A stretch of 64,000 nt of DNA from Collinsella aerofaciens (GCF_015555045.1 NZ_JADNJQ010000004.1:1-64000); one strand, 5' to 3'; shown: positions 18,701-28,020, counted from the stretch's first letter. Notes: a model not told the origin generated them from the sequence alone. A program made the numbers and translations.

Positions 18701-20237
18701 CGCGGTCATCGTCGCATCGACGCCCGAGCTCGAGCTCGTGCAGATGGGCAGCTTCGGCTGCGGCCACGATGCGTATCTCACCGACGAGATCGCGCGCATG
18801 ATGGGCGAGATGGGCTCCAAGGTTCCGATGATGATCAAGCTCGATGAGAGCGACGTCGCCGGTCCCATGGGCATTCGCGTGCGTTCGTTTATCGAGTCGG
18901 TCAACCGTCGTCGCGCGGAGGAGCGTGCCGAGGGCGCCCGGGTGCACGCGGTCCATCCGCTCGACGACCCGTATAAGGTCAAGTACACCAAGCGCGACCG
19001 GCACGACAAGATCGCGCTGGTCCCCAACACCTCCCATGCGTTCTGCAGGCTCATGACCGCGGCGATGCGCAATCAGGGCGTGCGCGCCGAGGCCCTTGAT
19101 ATCGGGCGCGAGGATGCCATCCGCCTGGGCAAACGCTATGTGCACAACGACATCTGCTTCCCCGCGCAAATCGTGATCGGCGAGGCGCTCGCGGCACTCG
19201 AGAGCGGTAAGTACGACCCGCACGACGTCGCCGTGGTGACTGGCAAGTATATCGGCGACTGCCGCCTGACGCACTACATGCCCCTGCTGCGCCGCGCGCT
19301 CGACGACGCGGGATACGACTATGTCCCGGTGCTCACCAACGACGACGTCGATGCCCACAATGCGCATCCGGGCTTCAAGCTCGGCCTTGGCCCGAGCATC
19401 CAGATCGCCTACGGTCTTCCCATGATCGATACCCTCGAGGCCATGCTTAGGCGCATCCGTCCCTACGAGCTCGAGAAGGGCGCGGCGGACGCTGCGTTCG
19501 ACCGCGCGCTCGATGAGGTTATCGAGGGCATGGAGCGCTCCGGGCTGAGAGGCCAGGCGACGGGCTTCAAACGCGCGCTTGCGATCATGGACGCCGTTCC
19601 GTACGACCGCTCGAACCCGCATCCGACCGTTCTCATCGTGGGCGAGTACCTGCTCAATTTCCATCTCGGCGCCAACCACGAGATCGAGCGCTACCTCGAG
19701 GACAACGGGCTCGAGGTCATCGAGGCGCGCATGACCGACGTGATCCGCAAGACCTATTTCTACAAGCATGCGCAGTCGCGCGAGTTCCACGTCGACCTGT
19801 CGCTGCCCGAAAAGGCCTGGTACGCCACGGCGGACAACCTGTTCGAGCTCGCGCACGACCGTTGCGACCGCCTGGGCGCGGCGAGCCCGCTCTACGAGCC
19901 GCCGACGCGCATGCCCGAGCTCGTGCGCGCGAGCGATAAGATCCTGCACCATACGTTCGATGCGGGCGAGGGCGTGCTGATTCCGGCGGAGATCCTCGAG
20001 CACGCCAAACGCGGCTGCCGCAACTTCGTGATCCTGCAGCCGTTCGGGTGTCTGCCCAACCATGTCGTGGGGCGCGGGCTCATCCATGCGCTCAAGGAGC
20101 AGTATCCCACGGCGCAGTTCCTGCCGCTCGACTACGATCCCGACGTGAGCTTCGCCAACGTGGAGAACCGTCTTCAGATGCTCATCATGAACGCCAAGGC
20201 GCAGGGGTGCGGTGAGGCGCATGGCGAGACCGCGTAA
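15798..20237 (+). CDS. Giant 2-hydroxyacyl-CoA dehydratase activase/dehydratase-like fusion (BcrAD/BadFG, DUF2229)
   Basis: A 1479-aa cytosolic protein. Residues 1-265 and about 335-600 are two ASKHA ATPase domains of the BadF/BadG/BcrA/BcrD type, with GLDVGSTTTK and GIDSGSTTTK phosphate loops; NGSCAGGTGAFIDEMA and NEACSAGCGSFLEGFA hold the cysteines that in activases carry a shared [4Fe-4S] cluster. Next comes a four-cysteine segment (CRRCNNRC ... GNRCPRGG, about 627-656), then DUF2229 and a C-terminal half resembling the 2-hydroxyglutaryl-CoA dehydratase subunit. Radical ATP-driven electron transfer is known for the family; the substrate here is unknown. It overlaps the TetR gene by 17 bp, and a palindromic operator lies upstream. 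Confidence 0.88.
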   Translation: MALLVGLDVGSTTTKVYAMHEDMTEAWWGYRRHGACQTASVRAMLGELAERFPHESLRVAVTGSGARDIATALGASYVQEVVANALAISRFYPQTRCAIELGGQDAKMIFFRTNDKGDIEVADMRMNGSCAGGTGAFIDEMAKLMGVGTESGEFEQLASRGTTVHEVSGRCGVYAKTDIQPLLNEGIPTTDLALSALHAVARQTIGGLAQGIDIEPPVIFEGGTLAYNPTLVRVFREQLNLSDDQVIVPRDPQIMVARGAALSLTDMFASSQPIDLPDAFVRLDKLETVAPASGEGRLAQPFFATPAEQADFTARHGKETPAKGPDAYAPGETVRVALGIDSGSTTTKFALVDEAGELVDSFYASNNGRPLDVAQQGLVSLKNRWETAGVTLAIDAVGTTGYGEELFARAFHADYHTVETVAHARAACACVPDATFVLDIGGQDMKAIWLNHGVLTDIVVNEACSAGCGSFLEGFAKNLGIAVEDIATEAFSSKAPAVLGSRCTVFMNSSVVSEQRRGKGPGDIMAGLCRSIIENVFTKVIRVSNLNRLGDKVVVQGGTFRNDAVLRAFEQYLGKPVTRAPHPGLMGAIGIALLAREECRKGDAGTSFIGLDAVERFEHREFGGVTCRRCNNRCQRAVVAFGDGSLYVTGNRCPRGGAISWDELVREVPAAEELRPQGACEAQAPGTGRDRTAAAPNLFVDREKLLFESCPTVPVCGGRDVTIGIPRVLEFWDTMPFWSTFFSTLGFKVRVSGRSTKAMYERGLAHVTSDTVCFPAKLVHGHIRNLVDAGVDRIFMPIITTVPTENTASTSEWMCAVVKGYPYVMRNSDNPEERFGVPFDTPLFHWYDEGDRNRQLKAWCKETFDIDADLVAKATEQADRAQQTFENQLQLRGRQVLENVREDGGYAVVIASRPYHNDPLVNHGLPKLFSERGIPVLTPDAVPGVCNVDLSNSRIDIVNNYHARMLSCAVIVASTPELELVQMGSFGCGHDAYLTDEIARMMGEMGSKVPMMIKLDESDVAGPMGIRVRSFIESVNRRRAEERAEGARVHAVHPLDDPYKVKYTKRDRHDKIALVPNTSHAFCRLMTAAMRNQGVRAEALDIGREDAIRLGKRYVHNDICFPAQIVIGEALAALESGKYDPHDVAVVTGKYIGDCRLTHYMPLLRRALDDAGYDYVPVLTNDDVDAHNAHPGFKLGLGPSIQIAYGLPMIDTLEAMLRRIRPYELEKGAADAAFDRALDEVIEGMERSGLRGQATGFKRALAIMDAVPYDRSNPHPTVLIVGEYLLNFHLGANHEIERYLEDNGLEVIEARMTDVIRKTYFYKHAQSREFHVDLSLPEKAWYATADNLFELAHDRCDRLGAASPLYEPPTRMPELVRASDKILHHTFDAGEGVLIPAEILEHAKRGCRNFVILQPFGCLPNHVVGRGLIHALKEQYPTAQFLPLDYDPDVSFANVENRLQMLIMNAKAQGCGEAHGETA

Positions 20238-20910
20238 GGACGCCGATGCGCCCGATGCACGCACCCGTATCATCGAGGCGTTTTGGGAGCTCATCGAGAA
20301 CAACAGCATCTTCGAGCTGTCGGTTGGCGAGGTGACCCGCGCCGCCCGGTGCAATCGCGGAACGTTTTACTACTATTTTCACGATTTCGATGAACTCGTC
20401 GCCATCGCCATAGCCCAGCTGCTGCAGGATAACGAGCTCATCACCGATGCCCTCTGGCATTTTTCGAGCGAGGGCGACCTTTCGGCGTTCGACCGGCGCG
20501 ACGTCCGCTGCCTGCTGTGGCGCATCGTCATCACCATGAGGGCGGGTGCCGCCGAGCAGGTCGTGCAGGGCATCCATACGATCATCATCGACCGCGTGAG
20601 AGAGATCGTCCACCCCGACGGAGAAGAGCTCAAGGCGGATTCGAGCTTTGCGGTGGGCTTTCTGGTCTCGGGCATCATGGACTTTGTGATGGCGGTCGGC
20701 TTTGCCCGGGAGGGCGGCGAGGAGATAGACCTCGAGCAGCTGGGGGACAGCGCGTGCGCGTACCTGAGGGCGGTCGCCATGCAGACGGTGGAAACGGTCG
20801 CGCAAGTCGAGGGCGTCGATACATCCGAGCTGCTCGAACGCGTCTCCAAGGAGGCCGATGCCTATCGCGCATCGCGTGCGACGAGTCCCGACGTGGTGAA
20901 AGACGCCTAG
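20221..20910 (+). CDS. TetR/AcrR-family transcriptional regulator
   Basis: A 229-aa repressor-type protein. Residues 1-60 hold the TetR HTH: TRIIEAFWELIE, then VGEVTRAARCNRGTFYYYFHD with the typical recognition-helix end. The C-terminal ligand domain is all helical. It overlaps the 3' end of the activase gene; the ATG at 20221 gives MARPRKD, while a GTG at 20212 would add three residues. The likely target is the 21-bp palindrome at 15728-15748, which would make the operon self-regulated by an unknown, perhaps acyl-CoA, ligand. Confidence 0.88.
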   Translation: MARPRKDADAPDARTRIIEAFWELIENNSIFELSVGEVTRAARCNRGTFYYYFHDFDELVAIAIAQLLQDNELITDALWHFSSEGDLSAFDRRDVRCLLWRIVITMRAGAAEQVVQGIHTIIIDRVREIVHPDGEELKADSSFAVGFLVSGIMDFVMAVGFAREGGEEIDLEQLGDSACAYLRAVAMQTVETVAQVEGVDTSELLERVSKEADAYRASRATSPDVVKDA

Positions 20911-21042
20911 GGTTTCTCTTGCGGGGCGCCTGTCGCGCATCGCGCGGTGAGTCCCGCGATGCGGTTATAACCTGCATTCATGTGAGCCGGGTTTATAGAT
21001 ATTCCTCCAGCTGTTAACATAGACAACCTGTGGGTAAAGAGA

Positions 21043-21073
21043 CAAAAGCGCCGCCGACGGGCGGGCGTTTTGA
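21043..21073 (+). terminator. Terminator between tetR and clpC
   Basis: Imperfect GC-rich hairpin (AAAAGCGCCGCC / GGGCGGGCGTTTT) followed by TTTTGATTT. Confidence 0.6.
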
Positions 21074-21102
21074 TTTCGATGAACTCATGTAAGGAAACGA
21101 GC

Positions 21103-23745
21103 ATGTTAGATAGATTTACCGATCGAGCGCGCAAGGTCATGTCGATGGCCAAACAGGAGGCGCTCGATCTTCATTCAAATAAGGTGGGCACCGAGCACCT
21201 GCTGCTCGCGCTTGCCAAGGAGGACGAGGGCATTGCCGCCGAGGCACTGCGCTCGCTTGATATCTCCTACGACGACATCATGGACACCCTCAAGGAGGTC
21301 CAGACCACGGTTCCCGAGCCCAGTGAGGAGACCGAGGCGGCTAAGCTCGCCTTTACGCCGCTCGTCATTAGCGTTATGGAGCGTTCATTCCGCGTGGCGC
21401 GTGAGAATAACCAGACCTACGTGTCGACCGAGCACTTGCTGATCGGCATCGTCGAAGAGGGCAACGGCATGGCCATGGACATCCTCATGCGCCTGGGTGT
21501 GTCGTCCGCCTCTATCAAAAAGGCTATCGAGAAACTCACTGCCAAGGACCAGGACAAGAAGCGTCCGCTCGCCGGCGCCGGTGCCGGGCGTCCCGGTGCG
21601 GGCCTGCCGTTCTTTAGCGGCTCGGATGCCTCTCAGCAAAAGGGGAGTGGCACCGATACGCTTAAGCAGTTCGCGACCAACCTCACGCAGAAGGCGCGCG
21701 ATGGCGAGCTCGACCCTGTAATTGGTCGCGAAAAGGAAGTCCAGCGTATGATGGAAATTCTTTCGCGCCGCACCAAGAACAACCCGCTCATTCTGGGCGA
21801 CCCCGGCGTGGGCAAGACGGCCATCGTCGAGGGCCTGGCTCAGCAGATTGCAGCCGGCAACGTGCCCGAGAACCTCATGAACCAGAATATCTGGACGCTC
21901 GACCTGCCGGGCCTCGTGGCGGGTGCCAAGTATCGCGGCGAGTTTGAGGAGCGCCTCAAGAACGTGATCCAGGAGGCCACCGAAGCCGACGACGTCATCC
22001 TGTTTATCGACGAGATGCACACCATCATCGGTGCCGGTTCTGCTGAGGGCTCCATCGACGCGAGCTCTATGCTCAAGCCCGTGCTCGCGCGCGGTGCCTT
22101 CCAGATTATCGGCGCCACCACGGCCGAGGAATTCCGCAAGTACCTCACCAAGGACCCGGCCTTCGAGCGTCGCTTCCAGACCATTGATGTCGAGGAGCCG
22201 AGCGTCGAGGACACGGTCAAGATCCTGACCGCGCTCAAGCCGCGCTACGAGGAGCACCACCATGTGCGCTATACGCAGGGTGCTATCGAGGCCGCCGCGA
22301 ACCTTTCCAACCGCTACATCCAGGATCGCTTCCTGCCCGATAAGGCCATCGACCTCATTGACGAGGCCGGTGCCCGCGCTCGCATCGCCGCGAATCGCGC
22401 GCCCGAGCCGGTGCGCGAGGCCGAGCATCGCATAGAGGAGCTCAAGGCCGCCGCGCAGGAGGCCACCGAGAGCGACGACATGAACAAGGCCGCCGAGATT
22501 ACCGAGCGGCAGAAGGCCGCCGAGATTGAGCTCGCCGAGGCCAAGGCCGCCTGGACCGCCGAGCTCGACGCCAGCCCGCTCACCATCGATGTGAGTCAGA
22601 TCGCCGATATCGTGTCCGTGACTTCGGGCGTACCGGTGTCCTCGCTTACCGAGAGCGAGAGCCGTCGCCTGCTGCAGGCCGAAAGCGTGCTCAAGACGCG
22701 CATCATCGGTCAGGACGAGGCTGTCGAGGCAGTTGCCAAGGCCGTACGCCGCAGCCGCTCGCCGCTCAAGGATCCGCGTCGCCCCGGCGGCAGCTTTATC
22801 TTCCTGGGTCCCACCGGCACGGGCAAGACCGAGCTCGCCAAGACACTCGCCGAGTACCTCTTTGGCAGCAAGGATGCGCTCATCAGCTTCGACATGTCCG
22901 AGTTCGGTAGCGAGTTCGAGGTCTCCAAGCTCATCGGTAGCCCTCCGGGTTACGTCGGTCACGACGAGGGCGGCCAGCTCACCAAGGCCGTTCGTCGTCA
23001 CCCGTACTCGGTCGTGCTGTTCGACGAGATCGAGAAGGCGCACCCCGATATCTTCAACATCTTGCTGCAGGTGCTGGAGGAGGGCCGCCTGACCGATAGC
23101 CAGGGCAAGACGGTCGACTTCCGCAACACCGTGATCATCATGACGTCCAACGTGGGCGCCCGCGAGATTGCGCAGGATGCGAGCGTAGGCTTTGGCACCA
23201 CCGGCGAGCAGGGTCTCACCTCGAGCGAGATCCGCGGCCGCGCGATGGGCGAACTCAAGCGCCTGTTCCGCCCCGAGCTGCTCAACCGTATCGATGACAT
23301 CGTGGTGTTCCAGAAGCTCTCGGGTGAGAATCTCACCAAGATCGCGCACCTGCTGGTGGACGACCTGCGTCAGCGTTTGATTGCCAACGGCATGAACATC
23401 AAGCTCACCGATGCGGCCTATGACAAGATCGTGGCCGAGGGCACCGACCTCACCAACGGTGCGCGTCCGCTGCGCCGTGCCATCCAAAAGCTCATCGAGG
23501 ACCCGCTGTCCGAGGAGCTTCTGGCCGGCGAGTGGGGCGAGGGCGATACCGTCCTGTGCGACGTGGCCGATGGCAAGTTTGTCTTTAGCCACGGCACGGG
23601 CGAGATCCCGGCACCGCGTCCGGCGGGCACGCTCGGTGGCGATACCGCCCCGGCGGCACCGCACACCGGCAACGCCGCGCCCGTGAGCGGCGGCGTGACC
23701 TCGGGCCCCGGCGGCATGATGCAAGCCGGTTCCGGCGCGCTGTAG
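21103..23745 (+). CDS. clpC: ATP-dependent Clp protease ATPase subunit ClpC
   Basis: AAA+ unfoldase that feeds ClpP in protein quality control. The 880 aa hold an N-terminal double Clp repeat ([32 protein letters not shown]), AAA-1 with GDPGVGKT and [10 protein letters not shown], a UVR-like coiled middle segment (about 450-485) that separates ClpC from ClpA, and AAA-2 with GPTGTGKT and [13 protein letters not shown]. The last 40 residues are Gly/Pro/Ala-rich and low-complexity. AAGGA supports the ATG at 21103 over an in-frame start at 21070. It is monocistronic, ending in a strong terminator. No clear CtsR or ClgR operator was recognised. Confidence 0.95.
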   Translation: MLDRFTDRARKVMSMAKQEALDLHSNKVGTEHLLLALAKEDEGIAAEALRSLDISYDDIMDTLKEVQTTVPEPSEETEAAKLAFTPLVISVMERSFRVARENNQTYVSTEHLLIGIVEEGNGMAMDILMRLGVSSASIKKAIEKLTAKDQDKKRPLAGAGAGRPGAGLPFFSGSDASQQKGSGTDTLKQFATNLTQKARDGELDPVIGREKEVQRMMEILSRRTKNNPLILGDPGVGKTAIVEGLAQQIAAGNVPENLMNQNIWTLDLPGLVAGAKYRGEFEERLKNVIQEATEADDVILFIDEMHTIIGAGSAEGSIDASSMLKPVLARGAFQIIGATTAEEFRKYLTKDPAFERRFQTIDVEEPSVEDTVKILTALKPRYEEHHHVRYTQGAIEAAANLSNRYIQDRFLPDKAIDLIDEAGARARIAANRAPEPVREAEHRIEELKAAAQEATESDDMNKAAEITERQKAAEIELAEAKAAWTAELDASPLTIDVSQIADIVSVTSGVPVSSLTESESRRLLQAESVLKTRIIGQDEAVEAVAKAVRRSRSPLKDPRRPGGSFIFLGPTGTGKTELAKTLAEYLFGSKDALISFDMSEFGSEFEVSKLIGSPPGYVGHDEGGQLTKAVRRHPYSVVLFDEIEKAHPDIFNILLQVLEEGRLTDSQGKTVDFRNTVIIMTSNVGAREIAQDASVGFGTTGEQGLTSSEIRGRAMGELKRLFRPELLNRIDDIVVFQKLSGENLTKIAHLLVDDLRQRLIANGMNIKLTDAAYDKIVAEGTDLTNGARPLRRAIQKLIEDPLSEELLAGEWGEGDTVLCDVADGKFVFSHGTGEIPAPRPAGTLGGDTAPAAPHTGNAAPVSGGVTSGPGGMMQAGSGAL

Positions 23746-23770
23746 GGTGTGGCGACAATTTGATCTGTGC

Positions 23771-23804
23771 AATCGAGGCGCTCTGGCAAGGGCGCCTCGA
23801 TTTG
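23771..23804 (+). terminator. Terminator of clpC
   Basis: Perfect arms AATCGAGGCGC and GCGCCTCGATT followed by TT-G-T. Confidence 0.85.
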
Positions 23805-23958
23805 TAGAGCTGCGAAGTTGTGACCGTTACGCTATGCGGTCCACCGTTAGCCGATGATGCGAGAGCGCTCGGCGTTTTCGACTGGTTTATGCACGTAAAG
23901 TCTGGGAATATACAAGGCGCATGTCTTATTGTCTAACCAGTTGCGCCAAGGAGGCACC

Positions 23959-25416
23959 ATGGACTACAAGATTACTGGCTACGAGCCCGCCCAGCTGTTC
24001 CATTTCTTTGAGGAGATCAGCGCGATCCCCCGTGGGTCTGGCAACGAGAAGGGCATCAGCGATTTCTTGGTTGCGTTTGCCAAGGAGCGCGGCCTCGACG
24101 TGTATCAGGACGAGGTCTACAACGTCATCATTCGTAAGCCCGCATCTGCCGGCGCCGAGAATGCCCCGACCGTGATGCTGCAGGGCCACATCGACATGGT
24201 GTGCGACAAGCTTGGCTCCGTTGAGCACGACTTTACGACCGATGGTATCGACCTGGTCGTCAAGGACGGCGTCCTCACCGCTAACGGCACCACCCTGGGC
24301 GCCGACAACGGCATTGCTGTCGCTCTGATGCTCACCGTGCTCAACGACGATTCGATTGCTCATCCGGCCCTCGAGTGCGTGTTAACCACCGACGAGGAGA
24401 CTGGCCTGGTTGGCGCCGAGACGCTCGACAAGTCCCAGATTAGCGCCCGCACCATGATCAACCTCGATTCCGAGGAGGAGGGCGTGGCCACCGTCAGCTG
24501 CGCCGGCGGTGTCGTCGTTACCTACACCTGCCCGATCGTGCGCGAGCACAAGACCGGCAGCACCCTTACGCTCGAGATCTCCGGCCTGCTGGGTGGTCAC
24601 TCCGGCGCCGACATCCACCTGGAGCGCGGCAACGGCAACCTCATCATGGCCCGCATCATCGACCGCCTGATGGTCGCCGGCGAGCCCGCCATCGTCAGCT
24701 TTAACGGCGGCACTAAGGACAACGCCATCAACCGTGAGTGCAAGGCCGAGCTGGTCTACACTGATCACGCTGCCGCCGAGGCCGCGGCCCAGATCGCAAA
24801 GGGCATCATTGCCGACGTCACTGCCGAGCTCGAGGTCTTTGACCCCGGCTTTACCTGCACCGTCGAGATTGCCGACGACGCCGAGGTCGAGGCCATGGAT
24901 CAGAAGTCCGCGCTTGCCCTCATCCGCGCCCTGCGTCTTGCCCCTAACGGCGTGATTCGCCGCAACGTCGCCACCGACGGCTCCGTCGAGGTTTCCTCCA
25001 ACATCGGTGTGGTTGCCACTTCTGACGACGAGGTCAAGATCATGCTGTCCCCGCGCTCCTCGATTACCTCGCTGCAGAACGAGTTCAAGGACCGCCTGCA
25101 GACGCTGGCCGATGTCCTGGGCTTCGACGCCAAGTTCGAGTTCGAGTATCCCGGCTGGAGCTATGCCGAGCATTCGCCGGTCCGCGACATCTTTGTCGAG
25201 AGCTATCGCGAGCTCTTTGGCTCCGAGCTGCGCATCGAGTCCATTCACGCCGGCCTTGAGTGCGGCCTGTTTGCCGAGGCCCTGCACGGCCTGGACGCCA
25301 TCGCCGTGGGCCCGACGCTCTCCGATGTCCACACCCCGGACGAGAGCATGGAGCTCGCTTCTGCCGAGCGTTTCTACGAGCTGCTCATCGACGTCCTCAA
25401 GCGCCTCGCTGCGTAA
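23959..25416 (+). CDS. pepD: Aminoacyl-histidine dipeptidase (PepD, M20 family)
   Basis: Cytosolic zinc dipeptidase. The 485 aa show FHFFEEISAIPRGSGNE at the N-terminus, the metal motif LQGHIDMV (His, Asp), the bridging Asp in GADNGIAVALML, the catalytic ECVLTTDEETGLVGA, and HAGLECGLF near the end; the LLGGHSGADIH dimerisation-lid segment lies in the middle. All are features of M20C PepD. AAGGAGG precedes the ATG at 23959, so an upstream in-frame start is rejected. Strong terminator after it; monocistronic. Confidence 0.94.
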   Translation: MDYKITGYEPAQLFHFFEEISAIPRGSGNEKGISDFLVAFAKERGLDVYQDEVYNVIIRKPASAGAENAPTVMLQGHIDMVCDKLGSVEHDFTTDGIDLVVKDGVLTANGTTLGADNGIAVALMLTVLNDDSIAHPALECVLTTDEETGLVGAETLDKSQISARTMINLDSEEEGVATVSCAGGVVVTYTCPIVREHKTGSTLTLEISGLLGGHSGADIHLERGNGNLIMARIIDRLMVAGEPAIVSFNGGTKDNAINRECKAELVYTDHAAAEAAAQIAKGIIADVTAELEVFDPGFTCTVEIADDAEVEAMDQKSALALIRALRLAPNGVIRRNVATDGSVEVSSNIGVVATSDDEVKIMLSPRSSITSLQNEFKDRLQTLADVLGFDAKFEFEYPGWSYAEHSPVRDIFVESYRELFGSELRIESIHAGLECGLFAEALHGLDAIAVGPTLSDVHTPDESMELASAERFYELLIDVLKRLAA

Positions 25417-25471
25417 AGGTTGCGCTAGCAGCAGTCCGAGCCACGTGCTAGCGGATTGCAAATGACATTAT

Positions 25472-25519
25472 GAGAGGGGGCATCCGAGCTTTTGCGACGG
25501 GTGCCCCCTCTCTTCTTTT
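25472..25519 (+). terminator. Terminator of pepD
   Basis: Perfect 11-bp arms GAGAGGGGGCA and TGCCCCCTCTC followed by TTCTTTT. It separates pepD from the convergent hipA. Confidence 0.92.
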
Positions 25520-25542
25520 GGGAAATGGGAGATTATGGACAC

Positions 25543-26847
25543 CTAGCCCATATCCGCCTTGATGAGGTCGAGGGTGCGCTGGCAGTTTTCACAGACGGGG
25601 CCGAGCATATGCTCGCGCAGGTCCGCCATGCCGGGCAGGTCGGCGTATTCGTCCATGACCTCTTCCATGCAAATGGGCACCTCGTAGGCGAGGTCCATCA
25701 TGGTCGCAAAGCAAAACTTCTCGGATAGCCCGGCGTCGGTGAGCGCCGCTTCCAATGCGTGGTCGCCCATACCGTGGTATCGGCGGATAGCGCCTGGACC
25801 GATGCGCCCCACACGATTTTCGCCGCCAACGCTCATGGCAAGGCGCGCTTTTCGCCGCATACGTTCGTATGCCAGCCCCGATGCAACGTCATACATACGG
25901 GCCATCATAGCTGTGTCGCCGTTTCCAAGAAGCAGGGAATAGTTCTTCGCATGCGCGTCCGGTGCGCCGATGATGGCGTTAAAGAAGAGAATCTGCGTAA
26001 ACAGATACAGGTTAAGTTGATGGTGGCTCGTATTGACGAGGAGTTCCTGAATATCGCGTGCGGTCGGGCCGCCGTCTGCCGTGTACTTTTGAGCGGGCAT
26101 CACTCCAAGAGCCTGACAGAGGTCTTCTTGGTGTAGACGCATGATTGTTCCGTCTTTGACTTTCACACGGTCATAGCGCTCAACAATGAGGGCGGGTTCG
26201 TCCTCAAATAAGCGATACTCAACGTTCGCCGTTGCGATACCCGCGCGCTGGGCGCTTTTCATGCAGACAAACTCATTGAGAGCCTCGAGTTTAAATCCGA
26301 TAACGCCATTTTTGAAAATATGCGTTGTGGGCGAGGAGCCCATGCATTCGCACCAGCGGCCGTTTATGAACGCGAGCGCGAACTTGCCCTGGTTGCCTCC
26401 AAGTGACCAACTTTCATCTAGACCCATCCACGATGCATCGCGGTCATCTCTGATCGACTTGAGACGGAGAGCAATTTCGTGGTCGTCTATAGGGCGGTAG
26501 TCGCCAGCGCGATGCAGGACGGCGTCGGAATCTTCTTCGGCACAAAACTGCACTCCGCCCGGACAGTCGAGTCCGATATGGCTGAGCAACGCAACGGGAT
26601 TGTTGGGCCTAACGTTGAATTCGGCGGCAATCGCTTTTCGTTGGTCCTCGCTGTCGGGTAGAAGGCCAAACAAGTACGGATTCATGACCTGTTGGCCGTA
26701 TGTGCGATTTGATACGGGTATGTTGGTCGATAGGGTTGGCCCGTCATAGTCATGATCGTAGGTAAAGCTGATAAGACCGTTCTCATCTTGCGTGAGCGTT
26801 CCCGCAGGTACGCCGCAAATAATGGTCCGAAGTGATGTTCTGGCCAT
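25543..26847 (-). CDS. hipA: HipA-family serine/threonine kinase toxin
   Basis: Toxin kinase of a HipBA toxin-antitoxin pair; Escherichia coli HipA phosphorylates glutamyl-tRNA synthetase and causes dormancy. The 434 aa begin with the HipA N-terminal subdomain (GVPAGTLTQDENGLISFTYD), then SLGGNQGKFAL (ATP-loop region), a catalytic GAPDAHAKNYSLLL (Asp and Asn, matching NxDxHxKN) and MYDVASGL with the Mg-binding Asp. All active-site residues I can check are present, so it is probably active. It starts 3 bp after the hipB stop codon. Its own kinase target is unknown. Confidence 0.9.
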   Translation of the reverse strand: MARTSLRTIICGVPAGTLTQDENGLISFTYDHDYDGPTLSTNIPVSNRTYGQQVMNPYLFGLLPDSEDQRKAIAAEFNVRPNNPVALLSHIGLDCPGGVQFCAEEDSDAVLHRAGDYRPIDDHEIALRLKSIRDDRDASWMGLDESWSLGGNQGKFALAFINGRWCECMGSSPTTHIFKNGVIGFKLEALNEFVCMKSAQRAGIATANVEYRLFEDEPALIVERYDRVKVKDGTIMRLHQEDLCQALGVMPAQKYTADGGPTARDIQELLVNTSHHQLNLYLFTQILFFNAIIGAPDAHAKNYSLLLGNGDTAMMARMYDVASGLAYERMRRKARLAMSVGGENRVGRIGPGAIRRYHGMGDHALEAALTDAGLSEKFCFATMMDLAYEVPICMEEVMDEYADLPGMADLREHMLGPVCENCQRTLDLIKADMG

Positions 26848-26850
26848 TGG

Positions 26851-27321
26851 CTATTTCCCTTCGGGCTTGGTTTGGTTAGATGCGTTTGCGGCAATCGAGA
26901 CTCCGAGATTGGACATGGCGAAATCGGCGAAGGCCCTGTCGTAGAGCTCGGACGTAAAGGGGACATCTGCGAGAGCCGGAACGGCTGCGCTGCGACGGTT
27001 GCGATGGTGAAAACGTTGAGCGTGATGGCGCCTGGGGGTACTACGAGGTTGCAAATCAGCATGCGGGGCGTCGACTGGTTGCTCGTTTTTCGATTCGTCG
27101 ATATCCCCTTGAGCGGCGAGTGCCAGTCCAAGAGCACCGAAAACTGCCAGCAGCTTGTCGAGCCGAATGCCCGTGGCATCTCCCAGCTCGAGCGATGCGA
27201 GCAGGCGCTCCGAAACACCGGCTTTTTTAGCGAGGACGGCACGGGTGATCCCTTGCGCCTCGCGTGCCTGACGCACGTAGATGCCAGCTTGGCGCGGTGT
27301 GGTGATGGGAAGGATATCCAC
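26851..27321 (-). CDS. hipB: HipB-like antitoxin, XRE-family HTH
   Basis: DNA-binding antitoxin of 156 aa. Residues about 10-65 are the helix-turn-helix (GIYVRQAREAQGITRAVLAK, then KAGVSERLLASLELGD). The C-terminal 85 residues are longer than in E. coli HipB (88 aa in total), Arg/His-rich (RRHHAQRFHHRNRRSA) and probably disordered before a last conserved-looking tail (DRAFADFAMSNLGVSIA). Start is a GTG preceded by AGGAG. Three matching operators lie directly upstream at 27337-27404. Translation coupling to hipA (3-bp gap) is usual for the type. Confidence 0.85.
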   Translation of the reverse strand: MDILPITTPRQAGIYVRQAREAQGITRAVLAKKAGVSERLLASLELGDATGIRLDKLLAVFGALGLALAAQGDIDESKNEQPVDAPHADLQPRSTPRRHHAQRFHHRNRRSAAVPALADVPFTSELYDRAFADFAMSNLGVSIAANASNQTKPEGK

Positions 27322-27336
27322 GGCGATCTCCTAACG

Positions 27337-27404
27337 TGCAGACTTTTGCATATCAGTATGACATGCAAAAGTCTGCATGAAAAGGCCTCATGCAAAACTC
27401 TGCA
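27337..27404. promoter_or_regulatory. Three hipBA operators at 27-bp spacing
   Basis: TGCAGACTTTTGCA (27337-27350), TGCAAAAGTCTGCA (27364-27377) and TGCAAAACTCTGCA (27391-27404). The first two are exact inverted copies and the third differs by one base. Starts are exactly 27 bp apart. They lie in the hipB leader/promoter and would let the HipB-HipA complex repress its own operon. The third also sits in a hairpin (GGCCTCATGCA/TGCATGAGGCC, 27384-27411) that may help terminate mntP-side or hip-side transcripts. Confidence 0.8.
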
Positions 27405-27441
27405 TGAGGCCTCATCCGGACGTTTAGTTTTGAAGGGTGTT

Positions 27442-28020
27442 TTACAGCGCCAAAATCCCCAGATGCTCCAGCAAAATCTTGAGGCCGATGAGGACGAGCA
27501 CGACGCCACCCACGATGGTGGCGGGCTTTTCGTAGCGCGCGCCAAAGGTGTGGCCGATCGCTACGCCGGCAACGGAGAAGACAAAGGTCGTGATGCCAAT
27601 GAGCGACACGGCGGGAACGATATCGACCGAGAGCGCGGCAAACGAGATGCCCACGGCAAGCGCGTCAATCGAGGTGGCGATGGCAAGGATTAGATATTCG
27701 CCCAGGTCGATCTTTTCGGCATCCTTGCCGTCGCCTTCGTTTTCGTCCTCAGTAAAGGCTTCCCACAGCATCTTGCCGCCGATAAAGGCGAGCAGGATAA
27801 AGGCGATCCAGTGGTCGATGGGGCTGATGATGCCCATGAACTGGCTACCAAGAGCCCACCCAATTACGGGCATGCCGGCCTGGAAACCGCCAAAGAACAG
27901 GCCGAGTATCACGGCGACCTTAAGGTTGATCCTTTTCATGCCAAGGCCCTTGCAGATGGATACGGCAAAAGCGTCCATAGAAAGGCCGATAGCGAGCAAC
28001 ACAAGCTCTGCGAGTCCCAT
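27442..28020 (-). CDS. mntP: Manganese efflux pump MntP
   Basis: Exports Mn(II) across the membrane. The 192-aa protein has six predicted helices in two related halves; both halves carry the acidic motif (LSMDAFAVSI near residue 15 and TSIDALAVGI near 110) with Asp residues needed for transport. A charged loop (EDENEGDGKDAEK) joins the halves. The ATG at 28020 is chosen because upstream codons in the frame belong to the riboswitch RNA. Regulation by a manganese riboswitch with a terminator is directly suggested by the leader at 28073-28212. Confidence 0.94.
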   Translation of the reverse strand: MGLAELVLLAIGLSMDAFAVSICKGLGMKRINLKVAVILGLFFGGFQAGMPVIGWALGSQFMGIISPIDHWIAFILLAFIGGKMLWEAFTEDENEGDGKDAEKIDLGEYLILAIATSIDALAVGISFAALSVDIVPAVSLIGITTFVFSVAGVAIGHTFGARYEKPATIVGGVVLVLIGLKILLEHLGILAL

